Below are positions 48,672-56,988 of a stretch of DNA of 64,000 nt, one piece after another (within the stretch, counting starts at the first letter, position 1; every line of letters begins with the position of its first letter). This stretch comes from Microbacterium esteraromaticum (GTDB lineage: Bacteria; Actinomycetota; Actinomycetes; Actinomycetales; Microbacteriaceae). Below the pieces are notes generated by a model. That model searched no databases. It was not told the origin of the DNA and was given only the letters and a program-made list of their open reading frames with translations. Made by a program: the position numbers and the translations under genes. The DNA lies in NCBI RefSeq assembly GCF_900163815.1, contig NZ_FUKO01000020.1:103831-167830 (forward strand), given 5' to 3'.

Positions 48672-48905
48672 CTAGGACAGCCGAGCGGCGAGTTCGTCGA
48701 TCTTGTCGGGGCGGAAGCCCGACCAGTGGCCCTCATCGGTGACGACGACAGGAGCCGACATGTAGCCGAGCGCCTTCACCTGCTCGAGAGCGCCCGCGTC
48801 CTCAGAGAGGTCGTGGATCTCGTATTCGATGCCCTTCGCATCGAGCGCGCGGTAGGTCGCGTTGCACTGCACGCAGGAAGGCTTGGTATAGACCGTGATC
48901 GACAT
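48672..48905 (-). CDS. nrdH: Glutaredoxin-like NrdH
   Basis: 77 aa. 'VYTKPSCVQCNATYRALD' has the C-V-Q-C active site; 'SAPVVVTDEGHWSGFRPDKI' is typical for NrdH redoxins, which take electrons from thioredoxin reductase and reduce NrdE. First gene of nrdHIEF. The nearest GA-rich site (GAGGGGA) is about 15 nt from the ATG, which is long. Confidence 0.95.
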   Translation of the reverse strand: MSITVYTKPSCVQCNATYRALDAKGIEYEIHDLSEDAGALEQVKALGYMSAPVVVTDEGHWSGFRPDKIDELAARLS

Positions 48906-48965
48906 GATTCTGTCTGATTCCCCTCAAATTCGAGATGTTGCCGGCAGACCCCCACCGGGAGTTCA

Positions 48966-49014
48966 ATACTACATATGGGGACGGACATTGGGTGGGACCA
49001 CAAGGTCTAGTAGT
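48966..49014. promoter_or_regulatory. Candidate pair of NrdR boxes
   Basis: Two 16-bp imperfect palindromes, at 48966-48981 (ATACTACATATGGGGA) and 48999-49014 (CACAAGGTCTAGTAGT), with centres 33 bp apart, about three helical turns. That is the geometry of NrdR boxes before nrd operons, but the match to the consensus is only partial. Confidence 0.3.
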
Positions 49015-49027
49015 TACATCCGTGTAG

Positions 49028-49203
49028 TTTTCCACCGCTCTCCCTAGGTTCAACACAGGTTGTCCACCGTTTCTTCCACAGGTCGGGCCCCACGAGAAAG
49101 CTCCCCGAACCGCGTATTCTCGCGGCTGTCAGGACCCCGTTTCGAATCCATCCACAGGCAGCACGCTAGACCCGACCTCCGACATCGATTTTCCTGTGGA
49201 CAA
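49028..49203. promoter_or_regulatory. Cluster of DnaA-box-like sites between nrdHIEF and an MFS gene
   Basis: Five sites resemble the actinobacterial DnaA box TTGTCCACA: TTTTCCACC (49028-49036), TTGTCCACC (49060-49068), TCTTCCACA (49072-49080), CCATCCACA (49148-49156), and a perfect box on the minus strand at 49195-49203 (TGTGGACAA). They lie in the 375-nt gap upstream of both nrdH and the MFS gene at 49281. Confidence 0.55.
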
Positions 49204-49268
49204 CCCCCTTCGGCGTGTCGCGGCGTGTCCCGGCATCCGCTCTGTCGCGCCAGCCTCCGGACTGTCGG

Positions 49269-49274
49269 TAATGT
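49269..49274 (+). promoter_or_regulatory. -10 element, leaderless start of MFS gene
   Basis: TAATGT followed by 6 nt and the GTG at 49281. Confidence 0.55.
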
Positions 49275-49280
49275 GCTCTC

Positions 49281-50489
49281 GTGGCGGGATATCGGGACCT
49301 CTTTCGCACGCCGGGCGTAGCGCGCATGATGGGCGCGCAACTGGTGGCGCGCTTTCCCAACGGGATGATCAGCCTGGCGATTCTGCTGCACGTCGAGCGG
49401 CAGACCGGGTCGTACGGCGCGGCGGGACTCGTGCTGGCCGCGGCCTCCGTCGGGCAGGCCATCGCAGGACCGGTGACCAGCCGATGGATGGGCGCGTGGG
49501 GCATGCGCCGCGTACTGACCCTCACCCTCAGCGTGTGCGTCATCGCGGTGCTCTCCCTCGCACTTCTGCCCTTGGCCGTTCCCGGCTATATGACACTGGC
49601 GCTGCTCGCCGGTCTCGCCACCCCTCCCGTGCAGTCGGCGGTGCGCACCATCTACCCGAAGCTGGTGAATGCCGGTCAGCTCACGCCGCTGTTCTCGCTG
49701 GATGCCTCACTGCAGGAGATCATCTGGATCGTCGCTCCCGTCGTCATCACCGTCGTATCGACCCAGGTCGGCACCGTGTACGGACTGCTGCTGGTGGCCG
49801 TCATCCTCGTCGGCGGCGGGGCATGGTTCATCCTGTCTCCGCAGGTCGGGCAGGTGCGCATCCCACGCAGTCGTCGGGCGTTCGGGCGCGTGGTGATGAA
49901 GCCGCCTGTCCTGCTGGCGACCGTGGTCGGCTTCCTGCTGATCGGCGCCTGCTCGGCGGTCGAGGTGGGTGTCGTCGCCACATTCGGGCACGGCGGCCTG
50001 GAAGCGGGACTGGTCTTGGCCGTGTTCGCGGTGGGAAGCCTCGGCGGCGGGCTCGCATTCGGGCATCGTCTGATCGGACCGTGGGCGATGGCGCGCCGGC
50101 TGCTGATCGTGACCGTGGGCCTCAGCCTCACGATGGTGTCGCTGAACGTGTTCTGGATCGGCGGCACCCTCGTGCTCGCCGGCATCGGCATCGCGCCCGC
50201 CCTCGCCGTGCTCTTCGCGATCACGACCGCGAGCGTGAAGTTCAGTGAGACGGCCGAGGCCTTCGGCTGGGCGGGCACCGGTCAGCTGATCGGCGCGGCA
50301 GCAGGATCCGCCGTCGCCGGCATCCTGATCGATCAGAGCGGTCCGAGCGGCGCCTACCTCGCGGGGGTGGTCTTCGCCATCGCCGGGCTACTCGTCGCCG
50401 TGGCATTCGTACGGTTCTTCCCCGATCTGCGCCACCGCGACCCCGCACCGTATCCGGACACCGAGCCGATCACGACCGCACTGCCCTGA
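49281..50489 (+). CDS. MFS transporter
   Basis: 402 aa with 12 hydrophobic segments. 'RWMGAWGMRRVLTLTL' is the loop-2 motif of the major facilitator superfamily. The C-terminal tail is Pro/Thr-rich and soluble. Substrate unknown; similar actinobacterial proteins are annotated as multidrug or sugar exporters. GTG start with a fitting -10. It is divergent from nrdH across the DnaA-box-like cluster. Confidence 0.88.
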   Translation: MAGYRDLFRTPGVARMMGAQLVARFPNGMISLAILLHVERQTGSYGAAGLVLAAASVGQAIAGPVTSRWMGAWGMRRVLTLTLSVCVIAVLSLALLPLAVPGYMTLALLAGLATPPVQSAVRTIYPKLVNAGQLTPLFSLDASLQEIIWIVAPVVITVVSTQVGTVYGLLLVAVILVGGGAWFILSPQVGQVRIPRSRRAFGRVVMKPPVLLATVVGFLLIGACSAVEVGVVATFGHGGLEAGLVLAVFAVGSLGGGLAFGHRLIGPWAMARRLLIVTVGLSLTMVSLNVFWIGGTLVLAGIGIAPALAVLFAITTASVKFSETAEAFGWAGTGQLIGAAAGSAVAGILIDQSGPSGAYLAGVVFAIAGLLVAVAFVRFFPDLRHRDPAPYPDTEPITTALP

Positions 50490-50504
50490 GCACGCCCCGA
50501 CATC

Positions 50505-50510
50505 TAGGCT
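50505..50510 (+). promoter_or_regulatory. -10 element, leaderless start of alpha/beta hydrolase
   Basis: TAGGCT followed by 6 nt and the GTG at 50517. Confidence 0.5.
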
Positions 50511-50516
50511 GGATCC

Positions 50517-51290
50517 GTGCCCGCACCACTCGCCCTCCCCCGCCTGACCTGGGGTGATGGACCGCGGCGAGCGCTGCTCGTTCACGGCCTCGGTTCATCG
50601 GCGGCGCTCATGTGGCGCATCGGAACGGCGTTGGCGGATGCCGGATGGCAGGCAACCGCCGTCGATCTGCGCGGGCACGGCAATGCACCTCGCGCACTGG
50701 ACTATTCGATGAACGCCTACGCCGCCGACCTCGCGGCGGTGCGTCCGGCAGAGATCCGGAACAGCTCCGCGCCGACCACCGCGCCGTGGGATGCCGTGAT
50801 CGGTCACTCCCTCGGCGGAGCAGCGAGCACCGTGGCGGCAGCATCCGATCCTGCCTGGACGCGAAGACTCGTGCTCATCGACCCGGCGATCCGCGTCACC
50901 GGCCGCGATGCCGGCATCATCCGCCGCAGTCAGGAGCGCGCCTTCACCCGACCCAGCGTCGCCGCCGTCCGCGACGAGCACCCGCAGTGGCACCCGCAGG
51001 ACATCGAACTCAAAGTCGATGCTGTGCTTCGTGCGAGCCGATGGGCTGTGGAGCAGACGAGCGCGCAGAACGACCCGTGGGATGTGCGCGAGCAGGCAGC
51101 CCGCCTGGCGACGCCCACGCACATCATCGGCGCCGACCCGAAGGTGTACAGCCTGTTCACCGGCGAGCTTGCGGCATCCGTACTCGCCAACCCGCACGCG
51201 ACCATGTCGATCGTCCGCGGTGCGGGCCACTCCCCGCACCGCGATGATCCGCACGAGACGATCCGGCAGATTCTGGAGGCCCTGATATGA
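50517..51290 (+). CDS. Alpha/beta hydrolase
   Basis: 257 aa. 'LLVHGLGSSAALMWR' is the oxyanion region, 'VIGHSLGGAAS' the nucleophile elbow with the catalytic Ser, and 'VRGAGHSPHRDDP' the catalytic His. Likely an esterase or a C-C hydrolase. The stop overlaps the start of the acyl-CoA dehydrogenase (ATGA), so both act in one operon, perhaps on acyl-CoA-linked or ester substrates. Confidence 0.9.
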   Translation: MPAPLALPRLTWGDGPRRALLVHGLGSSAALMWRIGTALADAGWQATAVDLRGHGNAPRALDYSMNAYAADLAAVRPAEIRNSSAPTTAPWDAVIGHSLGGAASTVAAASDPAWTRRLVLIDPAIRVTGRDAGIIRRSQERAFTRPSVAAVRDEHPQWHPQDIELKVDAVLRASRWAVEQTSAQNDPWDVREQAARLATPTHIIGADPKVYSLFTGELAASVLANPHATMSIVRGAGHSPHRDDPHETIRQILEALI

Positions 51291-52447
51291 CCGCATTCGA
51301 CCCGACCGACTATCTTCCCGACGATCTGCTCGAACGCATCCGTGACCGCGCGGTCGTGCACGACCGCGAGAACACCTTCCCGCAGGACGACCTCGACGAG
51401 CTGCGCGCAGCCGGCTACCTGGCTGTTCTCGTGCCGACCGAGCGCGGCGGCGCCGGGCTCGGCCTCGAGCAGGCTGCACTCCTGCAGCAGCGCCTGGCCA
51501 CGGCATCCCCCGCGACCGCACTGGCGATCAACATGCACCTGGTCTGGACGGGCGTGGCGAAGGTGTTCTCCGACCGCGGCGTGACCGGCATGGAGTTCGT
51601 GCAGGATGGCGCCGCCGCCGGCGAGGTGTTCGCCTTCGGCATCAGCGAAGGCGGCAACGACCTCGTGCTGTTCGGCAGCGATACGGATGCTGTGCCGCAG
51701 CCCGATGGCGGCTATTCCTTCACCGGCACGAAGATCTTCACCTCGCTCGCGCCGGTGTGGACCCGGCTCGGGCTCCATGGGCTCGACACGACCAGCGAAG
51801 ACGCTCCGAAACTGGTGTTCGCCTTCATCGAGCGCACGGATGCTGTCGTCACGAGCGACGACTGGGACACCCTGGGCATGCGCGGCACGCAGAGCCGCAC
51901 CACTCGGCTGAATGGCGCCATGGCCTCGGCGGAGCATGTCGTGCGCCGCATCGACCCGGGGCCGAACCCCGACCCGATCGTGTTCGGAATCTTCAGCGTG
52001 TTCGAGATCCTGCTGGCCTCGGTGTACACCGGCATCGCTCGGCGTGCGCTGGAGCTCGCGGTGGCGACCGCGCAGACGAGGCGATCGAAGAAGAGCGGCA
52101 CCAGCTACAGTCAGGACCCCGACATCCGCTGGCGGATCGCCGAGATGGCACTCGCCTACGACGCGCTCCCGCCGCAGATCTCGGTCCTCTCCCGAGATGT
52201 CGACGACCTCGCCGATCACGGCCCGCGATGGTTCCCCCTGCTGTCGGGGGTGAAGCACCGCGCTGTGGTCATGGCCAAGCAGGTGGTCGACGAGGCGATG
52301 CTCGTCGCGGGCGGCGGCTCGTACTTCACGTCGAACGAACTGTCGCGCCTGTACCGCGATGTGCTCGCGGGGATGTTCCATCCCTCTGACCCGGAGTCCG
52401 CGCACTCGACCTCGGCCAGCGCCTGGCTCGGGCCCCTGGAGTCGTAG
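51287..52447 (+). CDS. Acyl-CoA dehydrogenase family protein
   Basis: 386-aa FAD enzyme. The N-terminal helical domain ('FPQDDLDELRAAGYLAVLVP'), the middle beta domain ('FTGTKIFTSLAPVWTRLGLH', 'GMRGTQSRTTRLNG') and the C-terminal four-helix bundle are all present. A clear catalytic Glu cannot be assigned by eye. Coupled to the upstream hydrolase. Substrate unknown; monooxygenase-like members of this fold also exist. Confidence 0.88.
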   Translation: MTAFDPTDYLPDDLLERIRDRAVVHDRENTFPQDDLDELRAAGYLAVLVPTERGGAGLGLEQAALLQQRLATASPATALAINMHLVWTGVAKVFSDRGVTGMEFVQDGAAAGEVFAFGISEGGNDLVLFGSDTDAVPQPDGGYSFTGTKIFTSLAPVWTRLGLHGLDTTSEDAPKLVFAFIERTDAVVTSDDWDTLGMRGTQSRTTRLNGAMASAEHVVRRIDPGPNPDPIVFGIFSVFEILLASVYTGIARRALELAVATAQTRRSKKSGTSYSQDPDIRWRIAEMALAYDALPPQISVLSRDVDDLADHGPRWFPLLSGVKHRAVVMAKQVVDEAMLVAGGGSYFTSNELSRLYRDVLAGMFHPSDPESAHSTSASAWLGPLES

Positions 52448-52453
52448 GCGCGA

Positions 52454-52726
52454 CTACTTCCGATCGAAGTCGAACGCCTTCAGCAGTTCGTCGACCGCCT
52501 TGTCGCGCTCGTCGCCGCCGTGCTCGAACATGTCGGTGACGTGGGTGCGCAGGTGGTTCTCGAGCAGCAGCCGGTTGAGCGACTCGAGTGAGCGCTGCAC
52601 GGCACGCGATTGCGTGATGATGTCCATGCAGTACTCCTCGCTCTCGATCATCCGCGCGATGCCGCGCAGCTGTCCTTCGAGGATGCTGGTGCGGTGCAGA
52701 GCACGCTTCTTGATGTCTTCGATCAC
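52454..52726 (-). CDS. CsoR/RcnR-family metal-sensing repressor
   Basis: 90 aa, all-helical DUF156 fold. 'EGQLRGIARMIESEEYCMDI' gives C33, and 'LLLENHLRTHVTD' gives H58 and H62. In copper-sensing CsoR the third ligand is Cys; here it is His, so the metal or inducer may differ. The GTG at 52726 is preferred over an ATG at 52762 because TACGCT sits 6 nt before it and the length then matches the family. It is divergent from the DUF445 gene. Confidence 0.85.
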   Translation of the reverse strand: MIEDIKKRALHRTSILEGQLRGIARMIESEEYCMDIITQSRAVQRSLESLNRLLLENHLRTHVTDMFEHGGDERDKAVDELLKAFDFDRK

Positions 52727-52732
52727 ACGTCG

Positions 52733-52738
52733 AGCGTA
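52733..52738 (-). promoter_or_regulatory. -10 element of CsoR-like gene (divergent pair)
   Basis: TACGCT on the minus strand, 6 nt before the GTG at 52726. Confidence 0.5.
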
Positions 52739-52748
52739 GTCGGCGTGA

Positions 52749-52754
52749 AAGGAT
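52749..52754 (+). promoter_or_regulatory. -10 element of DUF445 gene (divergent pair)
   Basis: AAGGAT followed by 6 nt and the ATG at 52761. Start codons of the two divergent genes are exactly 35 nt apart. Confidence 0.4.
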
Positions 52755-52760
52755 GGCGGC

Positions 52761-54038
52761 ATGCCGCGAACACCGATGGCGCTGCTCTCTCCCGCCGATC
52801 AAGAGCGCATGCGAGGGCTCCGCCGGATGAAGGCGGTCGCGCTGGGCGCGCTGCTGTTCATAGCGGCCGTGTTCGTCGTCGCCTTCTGGCAGCAGAGCAG
52901 CTTCCCCTGGCTCGGGTATGTGCGGGCGGCGGCAGAGGGCGGCATGGTCGGTGCACTGGCCGACTGGTTCGCCGTGACCGCGCTGTTCCGCCGACCGCTG
53001 GGCCTGCCGATACCGCACACGGCGATCATCCCGAATCGCAAGGACGAGATCGGCCGCACTCTCGGAGAGTTCGTCGAGACGAATTTCCTCGCCGCCGATG
53101 TCGTGCGCACGAAGCTGAGCAGCACCCCCATCGCACAGCGCGCCGGCGAATGGCTGCAGCAGACGCCGAACGCCCAGCGCGTCGCCGCAGAGGGCGCCTC
53201 CATCGCGGCAGGCGTGCTCAAAGCGCTCAGCGATGACGATGTGCGCGATCTCATCACTGACCTCGCCCGCGAGCACCTGGTGGCACCGGAGTGGGGGCCA
53301 CCGGCGGGTGCCTGGCTGGAGAAGATCGTCGAGGCCGACGCGCACCACGGCGCGGTGGATCTCGCGGCGGACAGCATCGCGGGCTGGCTGCAGGCGAACG
53401 CAGCCTCCTTCACCGGGTTGGTCTCGCGGCGGCTGCCCGGCTGGGTGCCGAAACTCGCGCACCGCTTCGTCGACGACACTGTGTACCACGAGGCGGTCAA
53501 GTTCGTGCATGCTGTGCAGGCCGATCCCCGGCATCCGGCACGGCTCGCGATCGACGGCTACCTGGGTCGGCTGGCCGACAGCCTGCAGAACGATCCCGAG
53601 ACGCGGGCGAAGCTGGAGAATGCCAAGGCGTCGCTCTTCGACAGTCCCCGGGTGGGTGCGCTGGCGGCGGAAGCATGGAACACGGCCAAGGCGGGTCTGC
53701 TGACCGCGCTGGCGGATCCGACGAGCGGATTGCGGATGCGGGCGGCGCAGGCGGTGCAGGAGATCGGCGAGCGGCTGACGACGGATGCTGCGCTGCAGAA
53801 GCGGGTCGATGTCTGGGTGTCGGATGCCGCTGTCTTCCTCGTCGACCGCTATCGCCATGACATCGCCTCGATCATCACCGACACCGTCGAGCGCTGGGAT
53901 CCGGCCGAGACGACCGAGAAGATCGAGCTCATGGTCGGAAGAGACCTGCAGTACATCCGCCTGAACGGCACGGTCGTGGGCGCCCTCGCGGGCCTTGCGA
54001 TCTACACCGTCGCCCACGCCCTGATCCCTGGAGTCTGA
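52761..54038 (+). CDS. DUF445 family membrane protein
   Basis: 425 aa. One N-terminal membrane helix (about residues 27-47), the hallmark 'GALADWFAVTALFRRPLGLP' with 'IPHTAIIPNRKDEIG', a long helical soluble region and a C-terminal membrane helix define DUF445 (YjiN-like). Function unknown. hutG begins 1 nt after its stop, so hutG is probably on the same transcript. Confidence 0.92.
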   Translation: MPRTPMALLSPADQERMRGLRRMKAVALGALLFIAAVFVVAFWQQSSFPWLGYVRAAAEGGMVGALADWFAVTALFRRPLGLPIPHTAIIPNRKDEIGRTLGEFVETNFLAADVVRTKLSSTPIAQRAGEWLQQTPNAQRVAAEGASIAAGVLKALSDDDVRDLITDLAREHLVAPEWGPPAGAWLEKIVEADAHHGAVDLAADSIAGWLQANAASFTGLVSRRLPGWVPKLAHRFVDDTVYHEAVKFVHAVQADPRHPARLAIDGYLGRLADSLQNDPETRAKLENAKASLFDSPRVGALAAEAWNTAKAGLLTALADPTSGLRMRAAQAVQEIGERLTTDAALQKRVDVWVSDAAVFLVDRYRHDIASIITDTVERWDPAETTEKIELMVGRDLQYIRLNGTVVGALAGLAIYTVAHALIPGV

Positions 54039-54039
54039 C

Positions 54040-54933
54040 ATGACGCTCTCACAAGATCCGCTCTGGCCCCGCGCAGGCGGATGGCCCGCTTTCGATAAGA
54101 CGGCGGATGCCGTGCTGCTGGGCATTCCCACGTGGCAGACGTCGCTGTCGCCGACGGGAGCACATGCGACTCCGGCGGCGATCCGCGAAGCGCTGGCTCG
54201 CTACAGCACGACGCTGATGGGACCGCCGATCATCGATCTGAACGAGCAGCTGCGCATCGCGGATGCGGGCGATGTGGCGGACTGCGATTCCGCCGACGGG
54301 ATCGAGGCCGCCGTGGCGCGCATCCGCGAACTGATACCCGCCTTCGTCATCGCACTGGGTGGCGACAACTCGCTGACATATCCTGCGGCGCGCGGCAGCG
54401 GCGCGACCGGACTCATCACCTTCGACGCGCACTTCGATCTGCGCGAGGGCGTCTCCAACGGCTCGCCGGTCAGGCGACTCGTGCAGGACGCTCCCACCGA
54501 CGAGCAGGTCGACCCCGCGCGCATCGTGCAGATCGGCGTCACCGACTTCGCGAACTCGGCGGCCTACGCGCAGCGCGCACAGGACTGGGGCATCCGTGTG
54601 ATCACACTCGACGAGGTGCGTCGCCGCGGCATCGCCGACGTCGTCACCGAGGCGCTCGAGGTCGCGGGTGCTGGCGCGAAGCCCCGCATCCATCTCGACA
54701 TCGACGTCGACGTGTGCGACCGGGCGGTGGCCCCCGGCTGCCCGGCCAGCGTGCCCGGCGGCCTGCAGGCGTGGGAGCTGCGTGCCCTCACCCGCGCGGT
54801 CGCCGCCGACCCGCGCGTCGTCGGCGCTGACATCGCCGAGGTGGATGCGACCGTCGATTCCTCCGATGCGCGCACCGTTCGGCTCGCCGCGCTGTGTGTG
54901 CTCGAGTTGCTGGCAGGCCTCGCATCGCGGTGA
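54040..54933 (+). CDS. hutG: Formimidoylglutamase (arginase family)
   Basis: 297 aa, ureohydrolase fold that hydrolyses N-formimidoyl-glutamate to glutamate and formamide, the last step of this version of histidine degradation. Metal motifs: 'LGGDNSLTYP' (Asn where arginase has His), 'TFDAHFDLR' and 'HLDIDVDVCD'. The G-G-D-N variant is common in actinobacterial HutG. hutI, hutU and hutH lie 3 kb away on the other strand, which supports this role over agmatinase. Confidence 0.88.
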   Translation: MTLSQDPLWPRAGGWPAFDKTADAVLLGIPTWQTSLSPTGAHATPAAIREALARYSTTLMGPPIIDLNEQLRIADAGDVADCDSADGIEAAVARIRELIPAFVIALGGDNSLTYPAARGSGATGLITFDAHFDLREGVSNGSPVRRLVQDAPTDEQVDPARIVQIGVTDFANSAAYAQRAQDWGIRVITLDEVRRRGIADVVTEALEVAGAGAKPRIHLDIDVDVCDRAVAPGCPASVPGGLQAWELRALTRAVAADPRVVGADIAEVDATVDSSDARTVRLAALCVLELLAGLASR

Positions 54934-54961
54934 GCATCCGGCCCGCGTGCTGCATCGCGGT

Positions 54962-55639
54962 TCAGTCCTGCGGATCACCGACCCGGACGAGTCCCGCTTC
55001 GTAGGCGAACACCGCGATCTGCACCCGGTCTCGCAGATCGAGCTTCGTGAGCAGACGCGATACGTATGACTTCACCGTGGCAGGGCTGAGGAACATGCGG
55101 GATGCGATCTCTGCGTTCGGCCAGCCGCGCGCGACGAGCCGCGCTACATCTATCTCCCGTTCGGTGAGTGCCCGCACTGCGGCTGGCGGCTGCGCAGGAT
55201 CAGGGATGGTGCCGTGCCGCTCGACGATACGACCGATCACCGAAGGCGCGAGCATCGCCTCCCCGGCAGCGATCACTCGCACTCCCTGCACGAGACCCTC
55301 CGGAGAGACGTCCTTGAGTAGGAAGCCCGATGCGCCGGCCCGAATGGCGCCGTAGACGTACTCATCGAGATCGAACGTGGTCAGCACCAGCACCTTGGGC
55401 GGGTTCTCGCCCCCGACGATGCGTCGGGTCGCCTCGATCCCGTCCAGGCGCGGCATCCGGATATCCATCACCACGACGTCTGGTAGCGATGCGCGCACGA
55501 TCTCGATGGCCTCGATGCCGTCTGCCGCCTCGCCCACCACTTCGATGCCGGCACGCTCCAGAATCAGCCGGAACCCGGTGCGCACCAGCTCCTGGTCGTC
55601 GACGACCAGCACTCGCAATGCGGAGTCAGCGGTGGTCAT
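54962..55639 (-). CDS. NarL/LuxR-type response regulator
   Basis: 225 aa. The receiver domain has the phosphoacceptor D59 in 'VVVMDIRMPRLDG' and 'VLVLTTFDLDEY'; the C-terminal LuxR helix-turn-helix is 'LTEREIDVARLVARGWPNAE' onward. The start lies 14 nt inside the end of the histidine kinase gene, so the two are one operon. Targets unknown; the neighbouring hut genes or the small membrane protein are candidates only by position. Confidence 0.95.
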   Translation of the reverse strand: MTTADSALRVLVVDDQELVRTGFRLILERAGIEVVGEAADGIEAIEIVRASLPDVVVMDIRMPRLDGIEATRRIVGGENPPKVLVLTTFDLDEYVYGAIRAGASGFLLKDVSPEGLVQGVRVIAAGEAMLAPSVIGRIVERHGTIPDPAQPPAAVRALTEREIDVARLVARGWPNAEIASRMFLSPATVKSYVSRLLTKLDLRDRVQIAVFAYEAGLVRVGDPQD

Positions 55640-56795
55640 GGCTCACCACCGAGGTGGGCAGACGCGCGCTGACGCGGTACCCGGAATCCATGCGGCCGGC
55701 AATGAGCGTGCCGCCATAGAGGGCCGTGCGTTCCTGCATGCCGATAAGACCGTGCCCGACGCGATCGGATCTGGCCGTACGTGTGCCGTTATCGGTCACG
55801 TCGACTTCGATGCCTTCGGCTGTGATGCGCACGCGCACGTCCGCCCGGGTGGCGGCAGAGTGCTTGCGCACGTTCGTCAGCGATTCCTGCACGATGCGAT
55901 AGACAGCAAGGCTCAGCCCAGCGGGCACAGCGGTGATCTCGCCCGCGAGGTCGAGCCGGGTGCGAAGATGCTCGTTGGCGGAGGCGTCGACCAGGCCCTG
56001 CAGCCCATGAATCCCTGGCTGGGGATCCGTCGAGACGTCGTCGTCGGGGTCGCGCAGCATCGCTACGACCCTGCGAACTTCCTCGAGGGATGTCGTACCG
56101 GTTGCACGGATGCTCTGCAGCGCGCGACGCACGAAAACTGGATCGTCCTCGACGACCTGCTCGGCTGCACCCGCCTGCACCACCATCACGCTGACGGAGT
56201 GGGCGAGGATGTCATGCAATTCGCGGGCGATCCGAGAGCGCTCGGCCGCCACAGCAGCGGTGGTCTCTTCGCGGGATTCCTGTTCCAAGGCGTTCAGCCG
56301 CACAGCAGCGGTCACGGCTCTGTGCTCGGATGCACGCAGTCCCCACCCGATCACGAAGGCGATGGCGAACACCGTCCAGTGGAAGATGAGCTGTTCGATT
56401 CCGTGCAGCGCGTCGATGAAGATGTCGCCGAAGATCAGCGTGACCGCCGCCACGCCCGCGCCGATCCATGGCGTGCGGCCTTGACCGTGCCGGGCCAGTG
56501 AGTACAGCGCGATCATGAACGGCAGCACCTGACCGAAGAACAGCGCGTGCATCGCCCCCAGCGAGACGATGCCGATCGCGAGCCAGATCAAGAACACGCC
56601 GATGGAGGCGGGCACCCACCGTCTGCGCACGGCCAGGAGAAGGCCGACAAGAATCACCCCGATGGCGCTGAGCACGGGGTCGCCGTCGCCGTTCACCGAC
56701 GCGAATGGCACCCGCAGTTCAGCGAGACCGAGCGCCACGACGGCGAGCGCGAGCACGGCATCCTGCACCGCGATCCAGAGCCGTCGTCGCCTCAT
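55626..56795 (-). CDS. Sensor histidine kinase (HisKA_3)
   Basis: 389 aa. About five N-terminal membrane helices with short loops, then 'SRIARELHDILAHSVSVMVV' with the phosphorylated H194, and an ATPase domain with 'ESLTNVRKHSAATRADVR' and 'VGHGLIGMQERTALYGG'. Partner of the response regulator. The ATG at 56795 has TATGGT 7 nt upstream; an in-frame ATG at 56807 overlaps that hexamer. The short loops suggest an intramembrane or membrane-stress signal. Confidence 0.92.
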   Translation of the reverse strand: MRRRRLWIAVQDAVLALAVVALGLAELRVPFASVNGDGDPVLSAIGVILVGLLLAVRRRWVPASIGVFLIWLAIGIVSLGAMHALFFGQVLPFMIALYSLARHGQGRTPWIGAGVAAVTLIFGDIFIDALHGIEQLIFHWTVFAIAFVIGWGLRASEHRAVTAAVRLNALEQESREETTAAVAAERSRIARELHDILAHSVSVMVVQAGAAEQVVEDDPVFVRRALQSIRATGTTSLEEVRRVVAMLRDPDDDVSTDPQPGIHGLQGLVDASANEHLRTRLDLAGEITAVPAGLSLAVYRIVQESLTNVRKHSAATRADVRVRITAEGIEVDVTDNGTRTARSDRVGHGLIGMQERTALYGGTLIAGRMDSGYRVSARLPTSVVSHDHR

Positions 56796-56802
56796 GCCGC
56801 TC

Positions 56803-56808
56803 ACCATA
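56803..56808 (-). promoter_or_regulatory. -10 element, leaderless start of histidine kinase
   Basis: TATGGT on the minus strand, 7 nt before the ATG at 56795. Confidence 0.5.
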
Positions 56809-56942
56809 CTCTGGTGTCCGCACAGCGCCGTCATCCTGCAGGCTATCCATGCATCGACCGTGGGCTATGGGTGTCCACCTGGTGTTGGGTCGGCCGCACC
56901 CCTGGACCGATGCCAGCGAGGACAGACATCCGTAGCGTCGCT

Positions 56943-56973
56943 GAAACCGCGGCGGATCGTCCGCCCCGGTTTC
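56943..56973 (+). promoter_or_regulatory. Strong hairpin before the small membrane protein
   Basis: GAAACCG (56943-56949) pairs with CGGTTTC (56967-56973) and GGCGGA (56951-56956) with TCCGCC (56960-56965), one mismatch between them and a 3-nt loop. It ends 15 nt before the ATG at 56989, so it may sit in the 5' leader or serve as an operator. Confidence 0.5.
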
Positions 56974-56988
56974 GGAGCGGATCGGCAC

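Noticed and set aside
49028..49203. Chromosomal replication origin
   Set aside because: DnaA-like boxes are present, but dnaA, dnaN, rpmH and parAB are absent and there is no extended AT-rich unwinding region. Kept only as a regulatory cluster.
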